Positions 26,401-38,400 of a stretch of DNA of 64,000 nt are shown piece after piece. The translations under genes and the position numbers were made by a program. Every line of letters starts with the position of its first letter. Positions within the stretch are counted from its first letter, which is position 1. The notes beneath the pieces were generated by a model. The model was given only the letters and a program-made list of their open reading frames with translations, had not been told where the DNA came from and searched no databases. The stretch is from NCBI RefSeq assembly GCF_963676685.1, contig NC_092346.1, positions 30,703,133-30,767,132 on the forward strand, written 5' to 3'. The DNA comes from Mytilus edulis. Taxonomy: Eukaryota; Mollusca; Bivalvia; Mytilida; Mytilidae.

Positions 26401-29400
26401 AAAAACCATAAAATAAGTTATAGTCTTAATTTTTTGTTCTACAGTCTCTCTTATTGTCTTTTTGATTTATGTTATCCCTGATACTCTTCTTATACTTAAA
26501 AGTATCTAATAAGTCTATAACTGTTAAAATATAAAACAACACGTTTAATAATTTATTGCGTCCGAAGCGCTTTTCTGGATTTACCTTCATCAGGAACGCT
26601 CAAAGCCAAACATTTGAAATCCGAAGATGTATAAGTACCGAAAATCGTTGAAGAGCTATATGTTAAAAATACCTAAAATAAATAGCCAAATTCATCTAAA
26701 GCCAACTTTGCCTGTTAAATATCATAAAGAAATATTTGGACAGCTATGAATTTTAATCAAATGTAAAGAGTATCCCCATCATAAAATGTAGGTCAAATAA
26801 ACACAACTTTATTGCATTTCCTTATCTAAAGTTTACAAGGTTTTAAATAAATAACTAATAATTTCTTCACTTAATAAGCAAACTTTAATAATCTGTATAC
26901 ATCTCAACTTGAATCACAGAATTTAATAAGATTAAATAAAATAACATGTTAAGTCTTCCTCAAAGAACAGCCCTTCATTGCCTGACAGTAAATATCATAC
27001 TAACCTTCTTTTTGACTTTTTTGCCTGTTTCAGGATCTTTTTCTGTCTTTTCGACTTCTGTCATGAAATAATCATCCAAACAAAGCATTCTGGGAGCACC
27101 ACCACCATGCTGGACTTCCTTGTCCTAAAATAGTTACAACCCATAGTAAGAATAAAATGTACATAACCATGGATAACTGCAACCATTTGTTTGTTTGTGT
27201 TGATTTAAAATTATTTTCTACCATAAACTGTTATCACAGAGATATGTCTCGCCTTTTTGTAATTTTGATTATGCAAATGTTGAAATCGCAATACTCTAAC
27301 ATCTTACACAAGTTATGTAAATATTCAAAGTCAATGAACCATGACTGAGTTATACATGTTATATGGCTAAACAATCTCAATGTAAATGAAATGTGCCAAT
27401 GCTAATACAACTGCATACCAAATACCATTGACTTATTATAAGTCGTTCTGAAATCTAAATACAAACATTAACTTGTAAACTATGTAAAAGTTTCAAAGTC
27501 AATGAACCATGAAGAGGGGGTGGGGCTATATAATCTCCATGGAAACAATACTTGCAAATGCCAATAAATTTGCAAACCAAATATCATTGACTTAACATTA
27601 GCAGTTCATCTTAAACTGATCTAATCACAAACTAATACATGTAAACTAAGATAAGTTTCAAAGTCATTAGACTGTGACTGAGGGGCAATTCCAAATATTC
27701 TCCATGGAAATGAGATGTGCCAAAGCTTATACAACTGAATACCAATTAACATTGGCCTACAACTAATGGTTCCCCTTGAACTGACAAACTAATACATGAT
27801 AACTTAGAAAAATTTCAAAGTCAATAGACAATGACTAAGGGGGCAGAGCCAAATTATCTCAATGGACACGAGATATGCCAATGCTTAAACAACTGCATAC
27901 CAAATATCATTGACCTACCACTTGTGGTTCCCCATAAACTGACCTTATCACAAATTAATACATGTAAAATAAGTAAAAGTTTTGAAGTCAATACACCATG
28001 ACTGAGGGGGCAGGGCCAAATAATCTCAAGGAAAATGAGATGTGCCAATGCTTATACAACTGTATTCCAAATATGAATCACCTACCACTTGCCGTTCACC
28101 ATAACCTAGACCTAATCACAAACTAATACATTGTTGACGCCGTTGCCGCCGCCCGAAACAGCATACCTATGTCTCGCTTTTTGACTCCGTCAAGGTGAGA
28201 CAAAAAATTGGTAGTCATTCAAATTATAGTTACTTTATTTCCCAAAAATGGGTTAGAACAAAACTAGATGTGTCAAAGCAACACGAATGGCCCCATCCCA
28301 AAAAGTTGAAAAATCTGCAATTTCAATATAAACACATGTGGACACAAACATGATGGTAGTCTCATATATCAAACATCAGCTCAAAATCTGGAGGTGTATA
28401 GAAAAAAAATCTGTATAACTGTGATTTTCAATAATTTATCAAAGTCCAAAGCCCGTAATTGCAGCACTAATGAGTGGAGCGGAACAAAACTTCAACTTGA
28501 TCTGTAACTCATCATGGTTAACTCACATACCAAAAATCAGCTCAATATCTGAAGGTGTTTAGAAAAAAACTCCGTAAAATGGTTTGTTGCGGAATGACAG
28601 AATGATGGAATTTCACATACAAGTTTTAAAAACCTAAAATTGCTTCTATATGTGGTTACTCAAAATATTTCAAAATGTTTCCAGATTCAATAGTAGGGTA
28701 ACCTGAAGATTTAAATGGAACTATCCTTAGCTTGTTTTAAATTTTATTTCAACTCTCCCTACCTTAATTAGTTTGCCAACATATGTTTTTCCTGACCCTG
28801 GAAGTCCTCTCAGCATAACCACAATCTGTGGCGGTCTGTGTTTTCTACCAGGTGGCACTAACAAATCGTCTATTTTTACTGTTTCCACTTTTGGTTCATG
28901 TACTGATTTACTAGACCTACTGAAACAAAACATGTCAATCATTCAAATGAATCATCACAATACTGTTTGACCTTACTTACTATCTATAAAAACAAAGAAT
29001 GAATATTGCATAATTTCAATTCAAGCTACAAAATAAGTCGGAAAATTTTAAAGAATCTTAGTGGCCCAAACTGAAAATTCTAAAAGTCGACATTGATAAA
29101 CTTTTACAGCTACTTGATATTTTGTATGGATCAATTTTAATGAAGTTTGGAATCTAACCTGTTAAAATGACAAAATGTGAAAGAAAAAAAAAGAAGAAAA
29201 AAATGCTTTTAGTCTACTGGCATTCTATACAATTTAATCTACATCATTTATTCAGAAAAATCTGCTGTGACCCCACAGTTTTATCTTTAACATAATTATA
29301 TCTAATTAGCTTCCTAAGAGTTAAAGAAATTTTGCTAATGAAGTATATTTTTTCATATATTTTTTTATATGCAAATATGATGCTTTGTCTTTACATTTAC

Positions 29401-32400
29401 ACTTTATTTTCATATAAAAATACACTGATGATGCTGTAATAGATTGACTTACCTATCCCTGTCTCTATCTCGATCCCTATCCCTATCTCCCCTATCTCGA
29501 TCCCTATTTTTGTCTCTATCCCTGTCTCGGTCCCGTGAAGACGATGATGATGAATAATCTCCATAACCATCTCTACTGCTCTCTCTGTTATTATCTCTGC
29601 CCCTACTATCTCTTTCATAGTACTGACTATCTCTACTGAAGTCAGATTCCCTGTCATAGCTTTGTCGACTGTCAGGGTTGAAGCCATGAGACATATCTAG
29701 AAAAAGAAAATAATTTAAAGTAAATGAAATGCTGGAATTTACCTACCATAGTATAGCTCAATATGATTGAAATACAGATTATGGCAATGATTTAATTGTG
29801 AGAATATTTGACAAGGCTCCATTCTACTTTCTTTTTTGATAATCATTCTGTCAACCATTAAAATTGTCCTTTCAAATCTGTGATGGTATCACACATTACA
29901 GCAAATCCTGTGGATCCCCCTAAAAAGGTCTTTAAAACAGAAAGCAAAACAGATCATTGTCCGATCTCGGTATTTCAACCAGTATACTTCAATGATACAG
30001 CAACACATAAATGCAGACATAATAGGTTTTTCAGATTTCCCCTTGAATCTAAGTTTTTGTATTCTATTAAAAAACAATGAAGCAGTTAGCAGTTTGTATT
30101 CATTTCAATTCTTCACTAATCCCCTCCCCCTTTTTCCCAATCTGCTCTCTACCCTGTTACATTATCATAATATAAATAAAGAGCTGCTGAACCAACGCCT
30201 CTTATGTTTTGTGCTGGTAGAGTTCCCTTAAGTGGATACCAGATGGTATACAGGGTTGTCAGATAAAAAAATCAAATACAGCTACATTGACAACAACACT
30301 TAAGTAAACTGCATCTTTTATTGTCGACATGTTTAACCGATTAGATCGGCTTCATCAGGACAAAGTATACAAAATTAGAACCCCTGAAGTACAAAAAAAT
30401 GGTATCATGTATGTGACGTCATAATTGTCTATTGTTGACATTGCTATGGGATACTCTATATCATTATGTAATGTTGAACAGAAAATGAATCAAACATAGT
30501 ACAATGCAAATGAAGTTACTAAATTTAGAGTTAATCTATAATTTTTCGAATTGTCGTTAAACCACTTTACGGCATTCCCGACGCGATTGGAAGTAGTACC
30601 TCCGGCCAAAGGGAACCCAGTCGAAGTGGTAGGGGTGTGCCCTATAAGTGTTGTCCAAATTAGGAAGAAACTTTATAAAACTGTACACTGACATTGTACT
30701 TACATTCATGTTACACAAATTTAATTTCTATTTAAAAACACATTTTATTTATACACTTACCATATAATAGTTTACAACCATTTTAAAGTTAACGACAATT
30801 AGAAAATTTATAGATTAACTCTAAATTTAGTAACTTCATTTGCATTGTACTATGTTTGATTTATTTTCTGTTCAACATTACATAATGATATAGAGTATCC
30901 CATAGCAATGTCAACAATGGACAATTATGACATCACATACATGATACCATTTTTTTGTACTTCAAGGGTTCTAATTTTGTATACTTTGTCCTGATGAAGC
31001 CGATCTAATCGGTGAAACATGTCGACAATAAAAGATGCAGTTTACTTAAGTGTTGTTGTCAATGTAGCGGTATTATCATAATATGTATGTACAACTGAAC
31101 AAGTCTTACCTGAACTTGGTGCTGCATCATCTGATGATTTACCATGTCCATAATCTATAACTTGTGGAGGTTTGTATTCTATTGGCTCTGTTGAAGAAAA
31201 AAAAATATATATAGAAGCATGTTACAAAAGTCAATTTGCTCTCTTTAATGATTTTTCTGTAAGCAAAGTTCTTTCAATATATTGAAAATTTCAAAGTATC
31301 TGGAAACATAAAGTAGGTGTCAGACCAATCCAAAAAGTCCTCACACATTACAACTCATCACTGTCAAGCTGCTGACAAAATATGATTTCATAATGTTTAC
31401 TAGTATCCAAGAAAAGTGTGACAAAATTTTTTTGTATGACTGAAATAAATCTAATAAAAAAGCTAGGATAAAAATTGATACCTCTGTCTGTGGGATAATC
31501 TGCCAGTCCACTTGACTTGTGACCATGATCTATCACTTCTGGTGCTACAAACAACCTTGGTGATGGTTCCCGCGGTGGGGCTCCATATCTGTCAGGGTAA
31601 TAATAGTCATGTGGTCTAGCGCTAAAAATATAAATATATGCACCGTTTGTTTTCCCGTTTGAATGGTTTTACACTAGTAATTTTGGGGCCCTTTATAGCT
31701 TGTTGTTCGGTGTGAGCCAAGGCTCTGTGTGCAAGGCCTTACATTGACCTATAATGGTTTACTTTTTTTGAAATTGTTACTTGGATGGAGAGTTGTCTCA
31801 TTGGCACTCACACCACATCTTCCTATATCTACATAATAAAAAGGTAAATAAAATATTAGATTTCACATATTTCCTGGATCATGCATACTTTGGTCTTGTT
31901 TTAACACTCTTCTGGAATATTCCAATTAAGTCGTGTAAGTTATTATGAGGCATGTGTGATAGAAGATGAAGTCAGTGCAAATAATAATTTAAAAACCAAT
32001 TTTAGAAAAATTGAAAGTACAGAAAAAAAAGTTCTAACAATCCATAACTTTCGAATACCCCCATCACTGCTTCGTCATATGACCTCAACCATTTCAATAA
32101 AAACATTCAAAGCTTCTTAGTTAAGCATATTATTTAAATCCTGTTTCAGATGTATGCTTCAAAAGCATTGATAAAACTATCTTTTAAAAATGCGTAACTG
32201 ATTTAAAGAGTTATTTCCCATATCCTAGGTAAACTCCATAAAGAACTAACCTGTAAGGATCGTATTCATATGGTCTTCGGTCTGGATAGTATGGATCCCT
32301 CCTGTCAAAGTATGGATCCACCCTATCAAAGTAAGGATCTCTTCTATAAGGATCATCAAATGGGGGTCTTTCCTCAAATGGTGGTCTGTCAAATCTGTCT

Positions 32401-35400
32401 CCATGTAATGGTGGTGTTCGCCTTTCTCCCCACTGCTCCTACAAGTAATGTACAGAAAAATTAGTTCTTTTATTTTGGCATTAAGCTTATCTGGTGTAGT
32501 TGGCTAACACAGGAATTACCTTTTATTTTAGGTATTGCAATAAGTTTAGACTTGTAAAAATGACCTCAAAAGAAAATCTTTAAATTTAAGAACTATATTT
32601 TAATAGTGCATGTTTTCATGAATAATTTGAGATAACAAGTTATGTTAACTTCAATAACCTGATTGTACAGAAGGCTTTCTTTCAGCCTCAATTTAAGCTA
32701 AGTTAATTTTTAGAAAAATATATAAAGAAATATTAAAGTTTTCTCAAATGGTCTGAACATAAGTGTAGACCCTACAGGCCTTTTTGAACTTTCTAAAAAA
32801 ATCACCATTATGCTATTTCAAAGGTTCTTTATATCAAATAAGATGTTCCCTCAATTTTTCTAAATTAAACTTGCTTCTTATTTTTGACTTTTAACTTATA
32901 AAACCATACACCATATGCTAAATTTATACATATTTTAAAAGAGTCTGATGAGATAAATTTACCCTTCTTTTTTCAATTTCTTTAATTTCCTCTTGTTGTT
33001 GTTGGTGTGTCGCCATCCACTGTTCACCTTCTTCCTCCAATTCTCTTCTTAACCTCTCTTTTTCCTTTATTTGAAAATTAAAAAAAAAATTTAAAATCAT
33101 TCACTAGGAGACTGACATTTTCAATCAGCTGTGAGAAGACACAATAATTACATTTGACATACTTTGAAGGCAAGTTACGTATGAAATATAAATGAAGTTC
33201 ACAACCTTTGACTTTTCATGAATATACAAGTAAGGTACCTTGTGTTATGTTAAAGTAGATACTTAAGTATTTTTTTCAAAGACAAGCACCTGTGTCCATA
33301 CATCAATGAATAACAGAAATATCAAATCTACAATGAAATGCTTCAAATTCAACATGTTTTCTTTGTTACAGTTGATATAATAAAGCATGCAAGTCAAGAG
33401 TTTAAACTTTGTTTGGTTGTTTGATCAGACATTAATTAACATTGACACCTAAATTCAATGAGTAGGCATAGTAACTGTCTGTGTACTGTATATATCCCTA
33501 AATATACAAATCATTGGCCTACACATTCAATTAAGGTGTCAATCTTCCCTATAGATACAAATCATTGGCCTACACATTCAATTAAGGTGTCAATCTTATT
33601 TACAATGTCTGGGCAAACCTTCAAACAAAGTTTGCAAGCAAGGCATTTAAACTCTTGATTTGCATGCTTTATTATTTCAACTGTAATTTCATAACTCACC
33701 TCCTCTTCATTGTAGACTTCAGGTTCTGGTTCAGGTTGTGGTGGTTGTTGTTGGTTCATTGGTTCCTCCTGAAACTGATTATGTTGCCAACCTCTTCCTC
33801 GTCCACGACCCCTGATCATCTGACCCCTATTCATTGGACCTCTACCACGACCTCTTATTCCTCTGTCAGCTTTATTTTGATTGAATTTTCCCATGAATTC
33901 AAGTGGTTCATCTGAATGTCCAAAATTTTGTTCTCCGTATTGTTCAGAATTTTCTTCTTCAAACTGACCTAGTCCCGGTCCCATCTGGTTTTGAACTCCA
34001 AACCCTCTTGGTCCCTGATTTTGATTAAATCCCCTAGGACCAAACTGGCCTGGAACTTGTCCTCTTGCCCCTCTCTGACCTGGTGCTTGTCCTCTTGCAC
34101 CTCTCTGACCTGGTGCTTGTCCTCTTGCACCTCTCTGACCTGGTATTTGTCCTCTTGCACCTCTCTGGCCAGGAAATGTTCCTCTTTGACCAAAGCCTCT
34201 TGCTCCAAACTGTCCCTGACCAGGCATGCCTTGCATCTGATCTATTTGTTCGGGGTCTTCATCAAATTCATTTGCCTCCTGTTGGTTTGGAGCAAACCCT
34301 CTAGGACCCTGTCCCTGATTAGGAGCAAATCCTCTAGGCCCTAGACCCTGTCCTTGATTAGGAGCAAATCCTCTAGGCCCTAGACCCTGTCCTTGATTAG
34401 GAGCAAATCCTCCTCTAGGCCCTAGACCCTGTCCTTGATTAGGAGCAAATCCTCTAGGCCCTAGACCCTGTCCTTGATTAGGAGCAAATCCTCTAGGCCC
34501 TTGACCCTGATTTGGACCAAACTGTCTTGGGCCTTGTCCTTGATTTGGACCAAATGGTCTAGGACCTTGTCCTTGATTTGGACCAAATGGTTGATTCATA
34601 CCAGGCCCTTGTGGTCTAAGACCTTGTCCCATCAGCGATGTAGGTCCTTGATTTTGGATGTCCAGCATCTGATCGGAGTTTTGTTTTTCTTCGACCGATT
34701 TCTGATTTTCAGTTGATTTGTCATCAGTTGGAGATTTTTCTTTGTCTTCCTTTTTCTCTTGAGTTTTTTCCACAACTAGAGCATCTTTTCCATCACCAAG
34801 TCCAGGAATTCCTTTCCCTGTTCCTAAACCAGATGTAGCATTCTTTTCAGACTGGCCAAGAGCAAACTCTTTTTGTATTGGTCCAACTGGCTCTGTTATC
34901 TCCTTTTCCTGCAATAAAAGTAAATAATGAACATCACTACCACAGGATTGCTGCTGCCAGTGGTAATGAACTATAAGGGTCATATAAACATTTATAGATC
35001 TTTTGTTAATTGTTTTTAATTGTTTTTAATATTTGAAGATTCTCTCAAACTGCTTTATAAAGTTTCTGCCAATGGATTTAAATCTGTCTTTAGGGGCAAT
35101 AAGCCAATAACTTTTATAAGAAATCAATTGTTTTTCATCCATATTGTGTGTAGTGATTTTGTGGAATATAACATTTTCTTTCTTTAAAAGAATGACATAC
35201 AAATTTAAGTATTCAGACTCATTTTTAATCTTCTCCCAGAACATGAAGTAACATTACAAGTTAAATGTACCTAGGATATAAATGTAGGTAACCAACAAAC
35301 GTTGGTGAAGAATTGTACAGATGAGCATATGAGAGTGCTAACAATATCAAACAGATAGACACCCAGTATTTCTATGTCCCTTGCACAGTATTGCTGCAAG

Positions 35401-38400
35401 GACAAAATTTCTACAGTACAGCTTTTTAAAAACCTTACCTTTTTGGTCTGGTTTGCTTTGTTTTCTTCACTGTAAATATAAAGAAAAAAATTGACATGCA
35501 TTCTGTATATTTCTATATATAACCACATAGCACATGTGCAGCCATCCTAACATTTAAGTTCATTACAAAGACATTTACATAGTAGGCAAATTAAAAAAAA
35601 ATATACTGTAATGCATGTTAAGGTGGTACCTAACACTACAGGGAGATAACTCTGTAAAATCAGCAGAACGTTTTAATGACGTTGTGTTCTAAAGGGAATA
35701 TTAAGCTTCTCAATGATCAAAATGAGTGTTTGTCAAACTGCTATATGACCAGTGTAATTTTTCTGATTAAACGGTTGGTTCAATTTTTTTGATTTTTTGA
35801 TATTTTTGTCAAAGGGTCAAAGTAAATACTTTGTCAAAATTTTCAGAAAATTAAACGAGCCAAATTAATTTTAGTTCAGGTGTTAGGTACCACCTTTAAG
35901 GCCTTTTTTTTTTAATTAGTTGGTTTACGGATCCGCCGACCCGATTTTGTTTAAAAGTGAAATAAAATTAAAATTTTGATTTCGTGTTGTTTTTTATTCC
36001 GCCGACCCGATTTTTCGAGTGCTGTGAATAAAAAAATCCGAGGCGTTCCAAAACGTTTTGTCTGTGTCAATAAAGCGTTTGTAGTGAACGGCGTATTTTG
36101 AAAAGCTTCGAAATGACGCAGACGAATTCAAAAACCCAACGAGGGAGGACCATGGAGTCTGACGGCTTCATCTACTTTCAGTTGAATATTAACTTTGATG
36201 GTCAACGTACTGAGAGCACTTTTATCAAATGCAAACCTAAGCAAACAATCGGCGATGCCATATTCGACAATATGGCTGATGAAAATGTTGCCATTGTCAA
36301 GGTACAAACAGTTTCGCCACCAAACAAAGGTTCATGGGAAGAGGAAAAACTAAAGAACTATCTGCAGTTACCTGTTGAAAATAAAACATTGATCTCAACT
36401 TTTTATTTCTTTGCCACCATTTCCACTTTTCAGCGAACGGGATTCATGCATAATTTAGATGCTAACAAATTTCTTGTCTGTACAAAATATGTGTTTTAGT
36501 CAAACTTTGGTACATTGCTATTTCTTCATCAGCATGATAGGATCATGAACACAGTTGATTATCAAACATTTCATAAATCAAAGAAATTTGTTTATGTCAA
36601 GTATATTGTCCTCAAAAGATTTTTGGGTCAAACATGCACATATATTCATACGTGAAGACCACGTGCACCTTAAATGTGATGGTATTGTGTTCACCTGGAG
36701 AGTGAGAGATCTTGGGTTTGAACCTTGACCCGGTCAAATCAAAGACTTAAAAATTGGTATCTGCTGCTTCTTCGCCAAGCACGCTGCAATTGCAATTATT
36801 AAAGGAGTCAGAATAATGTGTTTGGGTAAGGTAACATATCTTTGGGGGAACTACCACATTTAAATTCTGGCTCAGTGTGTCAGTTTAGCATTTCATTTCT
36901 CATTATCATATTCTCATCCTAATTATGCATCTGATTAGCCACTAGACATTAAACAACAATTGACCATCCATCCATCAAATGCAAAGCATATCAAGATAAG
37001 AGCTAAACTATTTCTCCTCCTCAACCCCTGTAATGTCATGAATGAACAGCATTTTTTTTTTTTTTTTTTTTCCTCCAACTCAAATTTTTCAGAACAGTTA
37101 TACGTGAACAAAAAAAAAATCTAAGATTGCTATTTTATTTTTATTTTTTTTACCTCCTCCGACCCTAACCTTTGACACTAGTTGTCCGTAAACCAACTAA
37201 TTAAAAAAAAAAGGCCTTATATTTAAAATCTTGAAGAATACACATATTTCTTCTGATGGGAAAAACTATGGATGTGGATGTGAATACAAAGTATAAAGTC
37301 AACAAAATGACATCAATAAATGTCTGATTTTACCCAGAAAACAAGTATATTTTTTTAAATAAATATAATCATTTTATTTCAGTGTCTATATTTAGTATCA
37401 ATAAGCACATTGATAAGATGTTTCCGCTCATATTTCCTCATTCTGGTAAGTTATTGTGTGAATTCAGAAGATTAAGTGCTATTCAGTTTTTTTAAAGGCA
37501 CCCCTAATCACCAGAAATAATCATTTGCACAGTGAAATCTGATTTTTTACTCAACTTCCTAATGCAAACTGCATGCAACTATATGTCATTTATTTATAAC
37601 GTTACTACCAGCTTTGACACTTTTCGTATTTAGTGCTATTTTCTGTTAACATGTTTACAAATTCTCTTGCTGTGGATTCATTATTTTTTGTCTAAAATCA
37701 TCAGTGGATATAGGTAAACGATAAAATGAAATGTTTTAAGAATGACAAATTTCCATTAGACTGTATGCAGATTTCAACAAAACCACGAAATAAAATATCC
37801 ATGGACATATATGTTATCTTTAATCAATGAAAATTGGAACCCCTGAAAATAAATGAATCCATAGTGTAACTAACTTGAATCCTTTTTTAAGTGTAAAAAC
37901 ATACCCTTTATCTTGTTCATCACTCTTTTGTTCATTTTCATCAATAGTAACTTTTGGTGCAGGTGGTTTATCAAACCTAATATCCATTAATGATATAGGT
38001 CCCCCTTTCAGTGGCATTCTCTGTGGAGCATTCATTAACGGTTTCATCTGGTTTGGATTTGACATTGCTCCTCTTGGTCCTCCTCCTCCCATTCCTCTGG
38101 GATTTCCCCTATTTTGAAAATTTCCTCTCATCTGCATATTGTTATTCGGACTGGGTCCTCTCAACATCCTATTATTACCATTACCATTACCTCTCATATT
38201 CATGTTTTGCATTCTATTAAATTGATTTTGACCCCCCATCATGTTCCCATCCATGTTTTCTTCAGGAAACTCTTCCTCATCTTTGTCATTAGCCATCATT
38301 TGCACTATCTCTGGTCGTCTAAATGGATTGTCGACCGAGGACTGAAAAGAATTTTCAGAATCATCCTCTAAACACATGTCTTCCTCTCCACCTTCCTCTT

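Larger units (their letters stand above)
30281..31068. mobile_element. Fold-back element with hammerhead motifs in both arms
   Basis: Arms of about 280 bp (30,281-30,563 and 30,786-31,068, pairing coordinates sum to 61,349) are inverted copies with a few per cent difference, around a spacer of about 220 bp. Each arm carries a hammerhead motif near its outer end. The spacer has no recognisable gene. Inverted long terminal repeats with ribozymes are known from Penelope-like elements; no reverse transcriptase is present, so this would be a non-autonomous relative. Located in YLPM1 intron 10. Confidence 0.8.
35899..37217. mobile_element. 1.3-kb TIR element carrying an ORF and a SINE
   Basis: Terminal inverted repeats of about 33 bp: AGGCC, ten T, then AATTAGTTGGTTTACGGA, inverted at 37,185-37,217. 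Flanking TA on both sides. Inside: a subterminal doublet CCGCCGACCCGATTTT (35,933 and 36,000), an open frame at 36,113-36,499, and a tRNA-derived SINE near 36.65-36.99 kb. It abuts the 275-bp MITE on its left, apparently inserted into that MITE's TTA duplication. Superfamily not recognised. Confidence 0.75.

Noticed and set aside
36280..37216. Host gene on the plus strand inside YLPM1 intron 5
   Set aside because: The frame is bounded by 33-bp terminal inverted repeats, so it belongs to a mobile element rather than to a resident gene.
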